DNA of 64,000 nucleotides, from contig JASGIS010000001.1 in assembly GCA_047601745.1 (NCBI GenBank), forward strand, positions 1,364,001 through 1,428,000, read 5' to 3'. Of this stretch, positions 24,599 to 32,998 are shown in pieces. The notes under the pieces were generated by a model, which saw only the letters and a program-made list of their open reading frames with translations, made no database searches and was not told the origin of the DNA. The first letter of the stretch is position 1; each line of letters starts with the position of its first letter. Source of the stretch: JAKPAM01 sp047601745 (lineage in GTDB: Bacteria > Pseudomonadota > Gammaproteobacteria > Burkholderiales > Burkholderiaceae_E). A program made the translations under genes and the position numbers.

Positions 24599-25840
24599 CT
24601 ATGCCTCATGAGCCCGCCGGCTTTCGGAAGACGCCGCTCGCAACAGTTCCGCTGCAAGGCCACGAAGCCGCGGCATGGTATCTAGTTCGTGCGCTAGTGC
24701 ATCGATACATCGGTTGACTCTGGACACCCATGCGGCGTCCTGGTCTGTTCCTTCGTAAGCCCATTCCTGCGAAGAACCTCGTACAAGAGAAAGGTTATTG
24801 ACGATTCGAGCCGGGTCACCTGCCGCGAGCATTGGCAGCATGGTGTTGACGAATGAGTCTGGTCCAGCCTCCGCTCCCCGGTTCAATGCGATGTTCAGCG
24901 GGGTTGCTGGCTTAGCCCGGTCAGTTATGAACGCCGCAAGCCGCTCGTAGAGCATCGAGAATTCCCGTGCCTTCTTCAACTCTGCGACGTCAAGGAACTC
25001 AAGCGCCTCCGGAGCTTCAAGAAGGCGCATGAGGCGCCATTTGCGAGCGGCGGGGGATGGGTGCGTCAAGCGAGTCATGGGTGCAAAGTCGAAGCGGTCG
25101 AGCACGTCAAGGCTGTCAAAGAGCATCGCGACCGCTACCGCGACTAGATGCATGTCATTGCTGAATGACGCAAGAAGCGTATTGAACGCCCATCTGTCGG
25201 CTTCAAACTCGTTTGCATGTCTCAGATGTGCTTCCTGATACCAAGTGGTTTCATGAGCTACGGGTTCCTCGTGCCCCTGTCTGATGTGGCATGCCTCGTG
25301 AAGGAGGAAGAACTCATAAGCGAGCTGCGTCAGGTGCTCGATTATCGGTTTGCTCTTATGGGCCAGCTGATCCATTCCAAGAAAATCGAGCAACCCAAAC
25401 TCGAGCTGTTCTCCAAGTAGCCGCGACATCTGCTCGATTGGTTCTTCTAGAGCTTCGGATTGTGCGTAGAACTCTCGCGCCTGAAAGACGACGTAGCAGA
25501 ATCTTCGATAAAACGAGACGACGCCTGCGGGCATGACCACCAAATGGCGGTCGCCGAGTTCTCCCGTAGCCGCCCAGAGAGATGACCGCGGAATAGTGGC
25601 GGCGACTATCGAAGGCATGTGTTCGGCTATAGGCCATAGTCTTTGCAGGAGGGCGGCATACGAGATGTTGGCAGGGTCGTCAGGTGTTCCGGCCAAGTCG
25701 AAGTGCCTGGAATGAGTTTGGGCGACCTTTTCTGCGAGAGCTGCATCTCGTACGGCGAGCAGTCGAAGGCAGGCGCGGTGCATACCGCGCGCGTCGGCGG
25801 CGAGGGCGTCGAGCGCAGCAGCCTCGTCACTACTCGTCAT
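24599..25840 (-). CDS. HExxH zinc metallopeptidase, Lit-like layout
   Basis: A 413-residue soluble protein with a gluzincin-type site: H181-E-A-C-H185 within 'FFLLHEACHIRQGH' and a likely third ligand in 'NEFEADRWAF' (E213/D215). This pairing resembles the phage-exclusion protease Lit (peptidase U49) and some M48-like enzymes. The N-terminal 170 residues and C-terminal 190 are helical and unassigned. The ATG overlaps the end of the upstream partner gene by 11 bases, so the pair is coupled. A protease that cleaves a host or partner protein during infection is an attractive inference. Confidence 0.75.
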   Translation of the reverse strand: MTSSDEAAALDALAADARGMHRACLRLLAVRDAALAEKVAQTHSRHFDLAGTPDDPANISYAALLQRLWPIAEHMPSIVAATIPRSSLWAATGELGDRHLVVMPAGVVSFYRRFCYVVFQAREFYAQSEALEEPIEQMSRLLGEQLEFGLLDFLGMDQLAHKSKPIIEHLTQLAYEFFLLHEACHIRQGHEEPVAHETTWYQEAHLRHANEFEADRWAFNTLLASFSNDMHLVAVAVAMLFDSLDVLDRFDFAPMTRLTHPSPAARKWRLMRLLEAPEALEFLDVAELKKAREFSMLYERLAAFITDRAKPATPLNIALNRGAEAGPDSFVNTMLPMLAAGDPARIVNNLSLVRGSSQEWAYEGTDQDAAWVSRVNRCIDALAHELDTMPRLRGLAAELLRAASSESRRAHEA

Positions 25841-26492
25841 CGAGATCGTCCTCGTACCAGAGTTCGTGATCCATGGGCGCTGAGCCGTGAGCGAGCCAAG
25901 GTCTCAAGCGAACTGTATGGGCGTACACAGCGCCGGTTACACCGCGCTGAACCAGATTGAAACCACTAGCGCGGCTAGTTCCAGCAGAGATTTTCGCTTC
26001 GGGTGCCGGAATCTCTGTCTCAAGGGCGAGCTTGCCGGTAGTGGCCGAGTTGCCTCCCAACACGACGATTCCCCGCGTCAGTGTCCGAACCTGACGGACC
26101 AACCGCCAAGAAAATCCCCACTGTTTGGTCGCCAAGGTTGCGCGCACGACGCGTCCCAAATCGGCAATGGTGAGAAGGTCGCTGGTCGGGGCGCCCAAAA
26201 AGACTCCAGCGCCCCCGGCCCAATTTATAGAGGCCAGTAGCTCTCCAGTCCACTCGACTGCAGTCGTTGCTGAGACACCTTGCTGAGAAGAAAGTCCGCG
26301 GGAAAACTGATATCTGCTTTCGTTTACTACTTCGTGAGGGGAGAGGTTAATCCCGAGCTCACCCAGAGATCCAAGCCGAACAAAACATCCATTCAGAATC
26401 TGGCCGTAGTCACCGGGGGAGACACTTGCCCCTGGCTCCCAGACTGCTCGAGCTCCCAAGCATGCCTGAATCGCTTTTCCGTAGTCATGCAT
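25830..26492 (-). CDS. Unknown protein partnered with metallopeptidase
   Basis: A 220-residue protein I do not recognise. It is glycine-, serine- and beta-rich ('WEPGASVSPGDYGQILNG', 'RLGSLGELGINL', 'AGGAGVFLGAP'), with alternating patterns that could form an extended beta sheet, and an acidic tail ('YEDDLDDE'). It is first in a two-gene cassette and overlaps the metallopeptidase by 11 bases. It may be the substrate, inhibitor or activator of the peptidase; a protease-activated effector is one idea. No signal peptide. Confidence 0.65.
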   Translation of the reverse strand: MHDYGKAIQACLGARAVWEPGASVSPGDYGQILNGCFVRLGSLGELGINLSPHEVVNESRYQFSRGLSSQQGVSATTAVEWTGELLASINWAGGAGVFLGAPTSDLLTIADLGRVVRATLATKQWGFSWRLVRQVRTLTRGIVVLGGNSATTGKLALETEIPAPEAKISAGTSRASGFNLVQRGVTGAVYAHTVRLRPWLAHGSAPMDHELWYEDDLDDE

Positions 26493-26538
26493 AGGACAAC
26501 CCCCTTCTGCTATGTGGGCAGCACCTCGCCCCTTGTCC

Positions 26539-26635
26539 GCCCAACGATTTAGTTCAGCGGCGCTTGACGCGGCCGTGCGACCGCGGCAGCGGGCGCACGG
26601 ACGGGTCTAGTGTCCGATGCAACGACCAGTTAGGT
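26539..26635 (-). other. attC site K (97 bp)
   Basis: Cores GCCCAAC (26539-26545) and GTTAGGT (26629-26635). Almost identical to site D across the whole 97 bp. It closes a short cassette whose only reading frame runs into the site. Confidence 0.88.
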
Positions 26636-26886
26636 TTAGCCCCATCGACGAAGACCGACCGGCTCGGCGTCTGCTTCGTCTTCGAAGCCCGAGCGGCATG
26701 AGTGCCACGAAGGGCGATCGCGCGCCGAACGAAGGCTCGGTCGCCCGCACCCCCAGGATTGCATCGCGCGGCGCACACCATCACTGCGCCGACTTCAGCC
26801 TCGGCATGCTGCATCGAATCTCCCGCAGGGCAACCACTTTCTCGCATACACGGCATTTGAGCAGACTCTGCCGTCAAACGCATCAC
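26554..26886 (-). CDS. Doubtful cassette ORF ending inside attC
   Basis: A 110-residue frame, the only sizeable one in the roughly 310-bp cassette between attC K and attC L. The last 26 residues ('NWSLHRTLDPSVRPLPR' and on) are simply the translated attC site, which also appears in out-of-context frames at other sites. The first 80 residues are Ala/Arg/Gly/Cys-rich without known motifs. It may be a real cassette gene with an attC-derived tail or a noncoding cassette. No clear ribosome-binding site. Confidence 0.35.
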   Translation of the reverse strand: MMRLTAESAQMPCMRESGCPAGDSMQHAEAEVGAVMVCAARCNPGGAGDRAFVRRAIALRGTHAARASKTKQTPSRSVFVDGAKPNWSLHRTLDPSVRPLPRSHGRVKRR

Positions 26887-27110
26887 CCAATTCGATCACG
26901 CACCTTCGCTCACCAACATCCCCAATTTCGCCAACCTCGACGCGAAGAACTTAACGTCAGAGCTCAGCGGCAGTTGATGCGGACGGCCGCGTGCGGCAGC
27001 GCGCGGGCGGCCGGGTCAACCAATGGGATGGACGCCCCCACCCGAAATCGGCATCGATGTGCCAGAGTGGATGTGAGATCAAACACTCGAACCGAACAGG
27101 AGCGTCCGAC

Positions 27111-28139
27111 ATGCAGATTACTACCATCGGCCTCGATCTGGCTAAGAATGCTTTCCAGGTCCACGGTGTTGACGAGCACGGCAAAACCGTCCTGCGCAAG
27201 CAGCTGCGTCGCGATCAAGTCGCGGTTTTCTTTGCGCGCCTTCCAGCTTGCCTCGTTGGCATGGAAGCCTGCGGCAGTGCTCACCACTGGGCGCGCAAGC
27301 TGCAATCCCTCGGCCACGATGTTCGGCTCATCGCCCCTCAGTTCGTCAAGCCCTTCGTCAAGAGCAATAAGAATGATGCCGCCGATGCCCAGGCCATCTG
27401 TGAGGCCGTTGGCCGCCCCTCGATGCGCTTCGTGCCGGTCAAGTCCGTCGACCAGCAGTTCGTGCTCGCCCTGCACCGGGTGCGCCAGGGCTTCGTCAAG
27501 GCCCGTACCGCCCAAGCCAACCAGATCCGCGGCCTGCTCGCCGAGTTCGGCCTGGTCGTGCCCCAGGGTATCGCTCATGTCGGTGAGCGCGTGATCGACT
27601 TGATCGAGGATGCGAGCAACGAGCTGTCCACCGCCTTCAGGCTGCTGATCCAACGACTGCTCGACCATCTGCGAGTGCTCAACGAGCAGGTTCTGGCCAT
27701 CGAGCTTCAGATCCGCCAGTGGCAGCGCAGCAGCGATGCTTGTCAGCGCTTGCAGAAGATCCCCGGGGTCGGCCCGCTCACAGCCAGTGCTCTGGTTGCC
27801 TCGGTGGGCAACGCTCGCAACTTCAGCAACAGCCGACAGTTCGCAGCCTGGCTCGGCCTCGTGCCCCGTCAGCACTCCAGCGGCGGCAAGCCCACGCTGC
27901 TGGGCATGAGCAAACGAGGCAACACCTACCTGCGAACTCTGTTGATCCACGGCGCCAGGGCAGTGCTGCGTCACGCCCTGAATCGCCGCCCAGGCGACTG
28001 GGTCGCCAGGGTCGCTGGCAGGCGCAACAACAACATCGCCGCCGTCGCCCTGGCCAACCGCAACGCTCGCATCGTGTGGGCCCTTCTCGCTCGCAACGCC
28101 GATTACCACGCGCAGCCTCCAAAAGCTGCGGCGGCCTAA
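27111..28139 (+). CDS. IS1111-type (IS110 family) transposase, intact
   Basis: A complete 342-residue RNA-guided DEDD recombinase. The RuvC-like domain shows 'IGLDLAKNAFQVHGVD', 'VGMEACGSAHHWARKL' and 'KNDAADAQAICEA'; the C-terminal Transposase_20 domain has 'KIPGVGPLTASALVASVGN' and 'FAAWLGLVPRQHSSGGK', with the conserved Ser. The start at 27111 has AGGAG about nine bases upstream. It is read against the cassette genes. It should be active in cut-and-rejoin insertion into attC, directed by the element's own RNA. Confidence 0.95.
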   Translation: MQITTIGLDLAKNAFQVHGVDEHGKTVLRKQLRRDQVAVFFARLPACLVGMEACGSAHHWARKLQSLGHDVRLIAPQFVKPFVKSNKNDAADAQAICEAVGRPSMRFVPVKSVDQQFVLALHRVRQGFVKARTAQANQIRGLLAEFGLVVPQGIAHVGERVIDLIEDASNELSTAFRLLIQRLLDHLRVLNEQVLAIELQIRQWQRSSDACQRLQKIPGVGPLTASALVASVGNARNFSNSRQFAAWLGLVPRQHSSGGKPTLLGMSKRGNTYLRTLLIHGARAVLRHALNRRPGDWVARVAGRRNNNIAAVALANRNARIVWALLARNADYHAQPPKAAAA

Positions 28140-28401
28140 GCGCCGCTGACCGTTCAAGCTTCGCCTACATAAGGAGTACCGCACCCGCCCGCAGATTGCT
28201 CGGCAAGACAGCTCATGATGGCAACGACAGGTAAGACCGGGGTCGAGAAAGCTCGGAACGGACAGCGCACGAACTCAGTGCTTTCAAGCGATAGAGCCTC
28301 GACCAGCCAATCCCATCAGGGACCGACAGTAACGTCTGAGTCCGGATGTACGGGAGCAATCTTTACCTTCGCTTCTTCACGGTCTGACTGCTTGGCAAAC
28401 C
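28140..28401 (+). ncRNA. Predicted seekRNA/bridge RNA region of the intact IS1111-type element
   Basis: The noncoding DNA between the transposase stop and the right inverted repeat, the place where IS1111-type elements encode their target-finding RNA. It holds GGGTCGA at 28240-28246, equal to the left target flank GGGTCAA apart from one wobble-tolerant base, and AACGGACA at 28257-28264, exactly complementary to TGTCCGTT, the first eight bases after the insertion point (28417-28424). One guide in sense and one in antisense, ten bases apart, is the expected target-loop arrangement. RNA ends not determined. Confidence 0.5.
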
Positions 28402-28435
28402 GGGGGCGTCCATGTATGTCCGTTGCAGCGATCTG

Positions 28436-28852
28436 TTATGCATTCCTGACTTCAATAAACCACTTGGGATGCATGACGTCAAAATCCTGACGAACGTTCG
28501 AAGGTAGGTAACCAGCCGAATCCAGCACGAACGATTGACCGTCCATACGTTTGAATACAACCCAGTGCCAGAAACACTTGCCATCTTCTTCATGGTGCTT
28601 GATTGACAACAGTGCGAGATCGGGCAATTTGTCCCAGGATTCGAACGGAAGCTCATCCTCGGAAGTTGCAACTCCAGAACCAGACAGCATGCGACGGACG
28701 TATTGAGTATCCGACCATAGCGATTTGTCGGAGGCATGAATTCCCATAGCATTAGCTATCGCCTTCATCTCCGAGTAGGTCTTTCCAAGGATATTGGCGA
28801 CAGATGCGATTCCGCATCCTGAGACTTCCTCCTGAACTACTGGCGTAAGCAC
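28436..28852 (-). CDS. C39-like cysteine peptidase-fold protein
   Basis: A 138-residue protein with the layout of papain-like C39 peptidases: Q7 and C13 in 'VQEEVSGCGIASVANIL', H96 in 'CFWHWVVFKR' and D111 in 'SFVLDSAGY'. No transporter or other domain is attached, so it is a free-standing peptidase-like domain, either a protease or a deamidase-type toxin. Its stop lies within the interrupted attC site. It fills one cassette alone. Substrate unknown. Confidence 0.75.
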   Translation of the reverse strand: MLTPVVQEEVSGCGIASVANILGKTYSEMKAIANAMGIHASDKSLWSDTQYVRRMLSGSGVATSEDELPFESWDKLPDLALLSIKHHEEDGKCFWHWVVFKRMDGQSFVLDSAGYLPSNVRQDFDVMHPKWFIEVRNA

Positions 28853-28868
28853 GGTCTCTCCCTAGAAT

Positions 28869-28925
28869 GCATAACGTTTGAGGTAAGCGGCGCCGTCAGG
28901 CGTCCGCTTGACCGAATGGTTAGGC
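28869..28925 (-). other. attC site M (57 bp)
   Basis: Cores GCATAAC (28869-28875, one base off consensus) and GTTAGGC (28919-28925), with arms 'TTGAGGTAAGCGG' and 'CCGCTTGACCGAA' around a short loop. The shortest site in the array. The right core contains the TAA stop of the first cassette gene. Confidence 0.82.
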
Positions 28926-29336
28926 GTCGCATTCGGCGGGAGGAGGGTTGAGGGGCTTGAGATGCCGGGACAATCGATTCGCATTTTTGACACCTTCAAC
29001 TATCCGAAAGCCGCGGCGCTCGCGAAACTCCTCAGGTTTAATTTCGTCTTTTGGAATTTCACAGAAGGTCCTTGGTTCTCCATCGACGATGTAGACGAGA
29101 AGTAGCTTGTCTGCAGTAAGCTGTCCATTGCGAACTTCGGTGTCATAGAGATCTGGAATCTTCCACTCATTCGAAGTACCCTTCACTTCGACAGTCTCGG
29201 TCGCACCGCTCCTCTTGATTACGAGATCGCACCCTGAATGCTCGGGCTGGCGCGATGCAGAGACGACAGTTACTTCGTAGCCTCGATTCCGAAAGAATTC
29301 GAAGGCCGCCGCGATCGCAATCTTCTCGACGCTCAT
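28920..29336 (-). CDS. PD-(D/E)XK nuclease-like protein (DUF3883/NOV-like)
   Basis: A 138-residue protein with D37 in 'SGCDLVIKRSG' and the E50-x-K52 strand in 'ETVEVKGTSNEW', the PD-(D/E)XK core. The following segment ('LTADKLLLVYIVDGEP') resembles DUF3883 (protein NO VEIN C-terminal domain), common in restriction and defence systems. It is the cassette nearest the presumed attI end, the position that is usually best expressed. No partner gene shares its cassette. Confidence 0.72.
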   Translation of the reverse strand: MSVEKIAIAAAFEFFRNRGYEVTVVSASRQPEHSGCDLVIKRSGATETVEVKGTSNEWKIPDLYDTEVRNGQLTADKLLLVYIVDGEPRTFCEIPKDEIKPEEFRERRGFRIVEGVKNANRLSRHLKPLNPPPAECDA

Positions 29337-29365
29337 GCTGAAGTGGCGTTGGTTGTAGTTGTGAC

Positions 29366-29688
29366 GCCTAACATAATTTAGATAGTCGACAGAAGATTAA
29401 CGTTTGCCATCTAACTCGCTCCTTCGCCCAGCAATCCTTACGCGCACCCAATACTTCCTGGAATTTCAAGCACGTGCCTTTCAAATCCGAACTGCCGCAG
29501 CCGTGTAACTCCGCAAGATAACTCGCCGCACGCTGCTCGACAATCGCCGGGCCGCAACGCTCCATATCGAATCACAAATAACGACTCAACTCACGCTCGA
29601 ACTATCCGACGCCGCCTTCCGAAATCACCCATTCGCGCTATATCGCTAACCAGCATCAGCTCATTCCGTCCCCACCAACACCCGAAAC
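29366..29688. other. Right end of the cassette array, attI-like candidate, no gene
   Basis: On the minus strand GTTAGGC (29372-29366) starts the first cassette, but no paired core lies to its right within attC range. Instead, GTTAATC (about 29401-29395) and GTTAGAT (29415-29409) repeat the motif in the same orientation, as do the extra integrase-binding repeats of attI sites. The remaining 270 bp up to the lyase gene hold no integrase remnant, no credible ORF beyond a doubtful 65-codon frame (29368-29565, minus) and no strong intrinsic terminator. Confidence 0.35.
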
Positions 29689-30816
29689 TCACCCCCGCAA
29701 CAACGCATCATTCTCCCGCCAAGGCGACAACTGCCCTTCATAGACTGACGGCCCCTTCCGAAAGTGCGCCGCCTCTTCCAACGTCTCGACAAACGGCATA
29801 TCAATCGGATACCTCCGATCCCCCCGCGGACGCGGCCCGGCCTTGGACACATGCCCCCACAACGGATGGCCAACGACCTCTTCAGCGATCGCCGCAGCAG
29901 CGATCAGCTTGTCCAGGTCGTAGCCAGTCTCCACGCCCATCTCATGACACAGGTCGACGAAATCCTCGGTAGGCACATGACCGGCCGCGCGGCCGTTGCC
30001 GCAATAAGGGCAGCCGCCCATGCCGCCGATCGACGTGTCGAACTCGGTGGCGCCCAGTTGCAGCGCTTCGTAGTAGCTGGCCAGCGTCGCGCCGCGCTGG
30101 TTGTGCAGGTGCATGTGCCAGGTCGTGATGCCGGGCCAGCGCTCGTGGATCGCGGTCATCGTCTCGCGCACCAGGTGCGGCAGATTCCAGCCCATCGCCT
30201 CGAGGAACGACACGCGCGTGACCGGGATGCCTACCGACTCCCATTTGCCGATCATCAGCGCCAGCAGTTCGAGCCGCTGCGCCAGCGTGTACGGCCCCTC
30301 GAAATTGCAGCCGAACGGATTGCCTAGCGCGACCGAGCCTTCGGTGACGCCGCGTTCGCGCGCCGCCGCGACGGTCGCGTCCATCGACGCGATCTGCTGT
30401 GCCTGGCTGCGGTTGTAGTTGCGGCGCGCGAACGCGTCGCTCATCTCGACGTGCAGGCCGGGGCGGCGCTGGCGGCGGCGCACGTCGAGCTTCGGCCAGT
30501 AGGCGTCGGCGCGATCGAAGCCCCGTTTGTTGAACACGGCCGCCGTGTAGACGACGCCGGGTTTGGGCACGAAACGCTGCGCGATCTCGTCGATGCACGC
30601 CATCTGCGGCGTCCACTTCGGATGCGCGAACGAGCCGATCGAGATTACCTTGGCGCCGGTCTCGCCGAGCGCGTCCAGCAGCCGCAGCTTGGCGTCGACC
30701 GGGATGTCGGCGCTTTCGATCTGCAGACCCTCGCGCATCGTGTCGTCGGTGATCGTGACGGCGGCGGGCAGGCGGCCGAAGCCGCCCGGCGCGGGTTGAT
30801 CGGCTGGGCGGGTCAT
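29689..30816 (-). CDS. HMG-CoA-lyase-like enzyme (HMGL/DRE-TIM family)
   Basis: A 375-residue TIM-barrel enzyme. The N-terminal 'ITDDTMREGLQIE' replaces the classical DRE motif by MRE, 'HMHLHNQRG' supplies the metal histidines and 'GGMGGCPYCGNGRAAGHV' matches the mobile-loop region with its cysteine. Related enzymes split HMG-CoA or citramalyl-CoA or condense acyl-CoAs. It is the last gene of the dpp-type operon, 69 bp after the second ATPase gene, which suggests that the imported compound or its CoA ester is its substrate. Confidence 0.87.
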   Translation of the reverse strand: MTRPADQPAPGGFGRLPAAVTITDDTMREGLQIESADIPVDAKLRLLDALGETGAKVISIGSFAHPKWTPQMACIDEIAQRFVPKPGVVYTAAVFNKRGFDRADAYWPKLDVRRRQRRPGLHVEMSDAFARRNYNRSQAQQIASMDATVAAARERGVTEGSVALGNPFGCNFEGPYTLAQRLELLALMIGKWESVGIPVTRVSFLEAMGWNLPHLVRETMTAIHERWPGITTWHMHLHNQRGATLASYYEALQLGATEFDTSIGGMGGCPYCGNGRAAGHVPTEDFVDLCHEMGVETGYDLDKLIAAAAIAEEVVGHPLWGHVSKAGPRPRGDRRYPIDMPFVETLEEAAHFRKGPSVYEGQLSPWRENDALLRG

Positions 30817-30885
30817 GGCGAGTCTTCTCCGTCGGGTGTGCCGGGGCGCCGGGATCGTGACGACGCCGTCGGCAAAATCCAGATC

Positions 30886-31944
30886 TTAAGCCGCCACCGG
30901 CTGCGCGACCTCGGCCGAATGCAGATGGCAAGCCACCGCCCGTCCGTCGCCCATCGACACCAGCGCCGGATCCTCGGTCTTGCAGCGCGGCATCGCCTGC
31001 GGGCAGCGGGTGTGGAAACGGCAGCCCGAAGGCGGCTTCATCACGCTGGGCACTTCGCCCTTGACGACCACTCGCGCGCGCTGCGCCTCGGCGCGCGGGT
31101 CGGCGATCGGGATCGCCGCCAGCAGCGCCTGCGTGTACGGATGCAGCGGTTCGCGGTACAGGTCGTCGCGGGTGGCGATCTCGACGATGCGGCCCAGGTA
31201 CATGACGGCGATGCGGTCGCTGATGTGGCGAACTACCGCCAGGTCGTGGGCGATGAAGATGTACGTGAGCCCCATGCGCTTTTGCAGGTCCATCAGCAGG
31301 TTGACGACCTGCGCCTGGATCGACACGTCCAACGCCGAGACCGGCTCGTCGCAGATGATCAGGTTCGGTTCGAGCATCAGCGAGCGGGCGATGCCGATGC
31401 GTTGGCGCTGGCCGCCGGAGAACTCGTGCGGGTAGCGGTCGGCCATGTCGGGCAGCAGGCCGACGGTGGCGAGCATCTTGGCGATCTTCTCGCGTGTGGC
31501 TTCGCGGTCCTTGTCCAGGCCGTGCACTTCGAGCGGCTCGCGGACGATGTCGCGGACCTTCATCCGCGGGTTCAGCGAACCATAAGGATCCTGGTAGACC
31601 ATCTGCACGTGGCGGCGGAACTCGCGCAACTGCTGCGGCGCCCAGTGCGTGACGTCCTGGTTCTCGTAGATGATCCGGCCGCCGGTGGCGGCCAGCATGC
31701 GCAGCACGGCCAAGCCGGTCGTGGACTTGCCGCAGCCGCTTTCGCCGACCAGGCCGAGCGTCTCGCCGCGCCGCAGGTTGAACGATACGCCGTCGACGGC
31801 CTTGACCGCGCCGACCTGCCGGCGGCGGATGATGCCGGCATGGATCGGGAAATGCACTTGCAGGTTCTCGACCTGCAGGATCAGGTCGTCGCCGGAGCGG
31901 TCCGTCGACGGGCCGGAGGCGGGGGGCGGCGTTGCGGAGGCCAT
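30886..31944 (-). CDS. Peptide/nickel ABC transporter ATP-binding protein (DppF-like)
   Basis: A 352-residue ATPase. Walker A 'GESGCGKSTTG', Q-loop, signature 'FSGGQRQRIGIARS', Walker B 'LIICDEPVSALD' and the H-loop 'AHDLA' are complete. The C-terminal oligo_HPY tail has the four-cysteine type 'GCRFHTRCPQAMPRC'. I chose ATG 31944 because AAGGA lies eight bases upstream; GTG 31974, overlapping the previous stop, is an alternative. It should pair with the ATPase upstream to drive uptake. Confidence 0.93.
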   Translation of the reverse strand: MASATPPPASGPSTDRSGDDLILQVENLQVHFPIHAGIIRRRQVGAVKAVDGVSFNLRRGETLGLVGESGCGKSTTGLAVLRMLAATGGRIIYENQDVTHWAPQQLREFRRHVQMVYQDPYGSLNPRMKVRDIVREPLEVHGLDKDREATREKIAKMLATVGLLPDMADRYPHEFSGGQRQRIGIARSLMLEPNLIICDEPVSALDVSIQAQVVNLLMDLQKRMGLTYIFIAHDLAVVRHISDRIAVMYLGRIVEIATRDDLYREPLHPYTQALLAAIPIADPRAEAQRARVVVKGEVPSVMKPPSGCRFHTRCPQAMPRCKTEDPALVSMGDGRAVACHLHSAEVAQPVAA

Positions 31945-31970
31945 GCTGTCGATTCCTTCGATGTCGCTCG

Positions 31971-32993
<1,023 letters not shown>

Positions 32994-32998
32994 CACGG

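Larger units (their letters stand above)
27021..28416 (+). mobile_element. IS1111-type insertion sequence (intact), inserted in attC
   Basis: A 12-bp inverted repeat ATGGACGCCCCC is at 27028-27039 and complemented at 28402-28413. Applying the usual 7-bp left and 3-bp right outer ends gives 27021-28416 (1396 bp), which restores a 97-bp attC exactly. It has an intact transposase and a noncoding right end of 260 bp. This fits the known IS1111-attC subgroup that targets integron cassette sites. Confidence 0.87.
26949..28441 (-). other. attC site L, interrupted by an IS1111-type element
   Basis: Left core ACTTAAC at 26949-26955 and right core GTTATGC at 28435-28441. With the element at 27021-28416 removed, 72 + 25 = 97 bp remain, exactly the length of sites A, C, D and K and matching them in sequence on both sides. 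The insertion is 25 bp from the right core. Confidence 0.85.
15144..29372 (-). mobile_element. Integron-type gene-cassette array without integrase (CALIN-like)
   Basis: About 14.2 kb made of some 12 cassettes, each one or more minus-strand genes followed (reading the minus strand) by an attC-like site with RYYYAAC and GTTRRRY cores around a long imperfect palindrome. Every cassette gene faces left, so the attI end should be at the right (about 29372). No tyrosine recombinase of the IntI type is found on either strand of the window. Several gene stops (TAA) fall inside attC cores, a normal cassette feature. The cargo is AT-richer than the flanking chromosome. Confidence 0.88.

Noticed and set aside
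25830..26492. Assignment of the metallopeptidase partner as a bacterial gasdermin
   Set aside because: Genetic pairing with a protease and beta-rich character fit, but the conserved N-terminal cysteine position and lipidation context do not clearly match; kept as unknown.
29368..29565. 65-codon minus-strand frame at the right end of the array, considered as an integrase remnant
   Set aside because: No IntI motif (RHRY tyrosine recombinase boxes) is visible and there is no ribosome-binding site.
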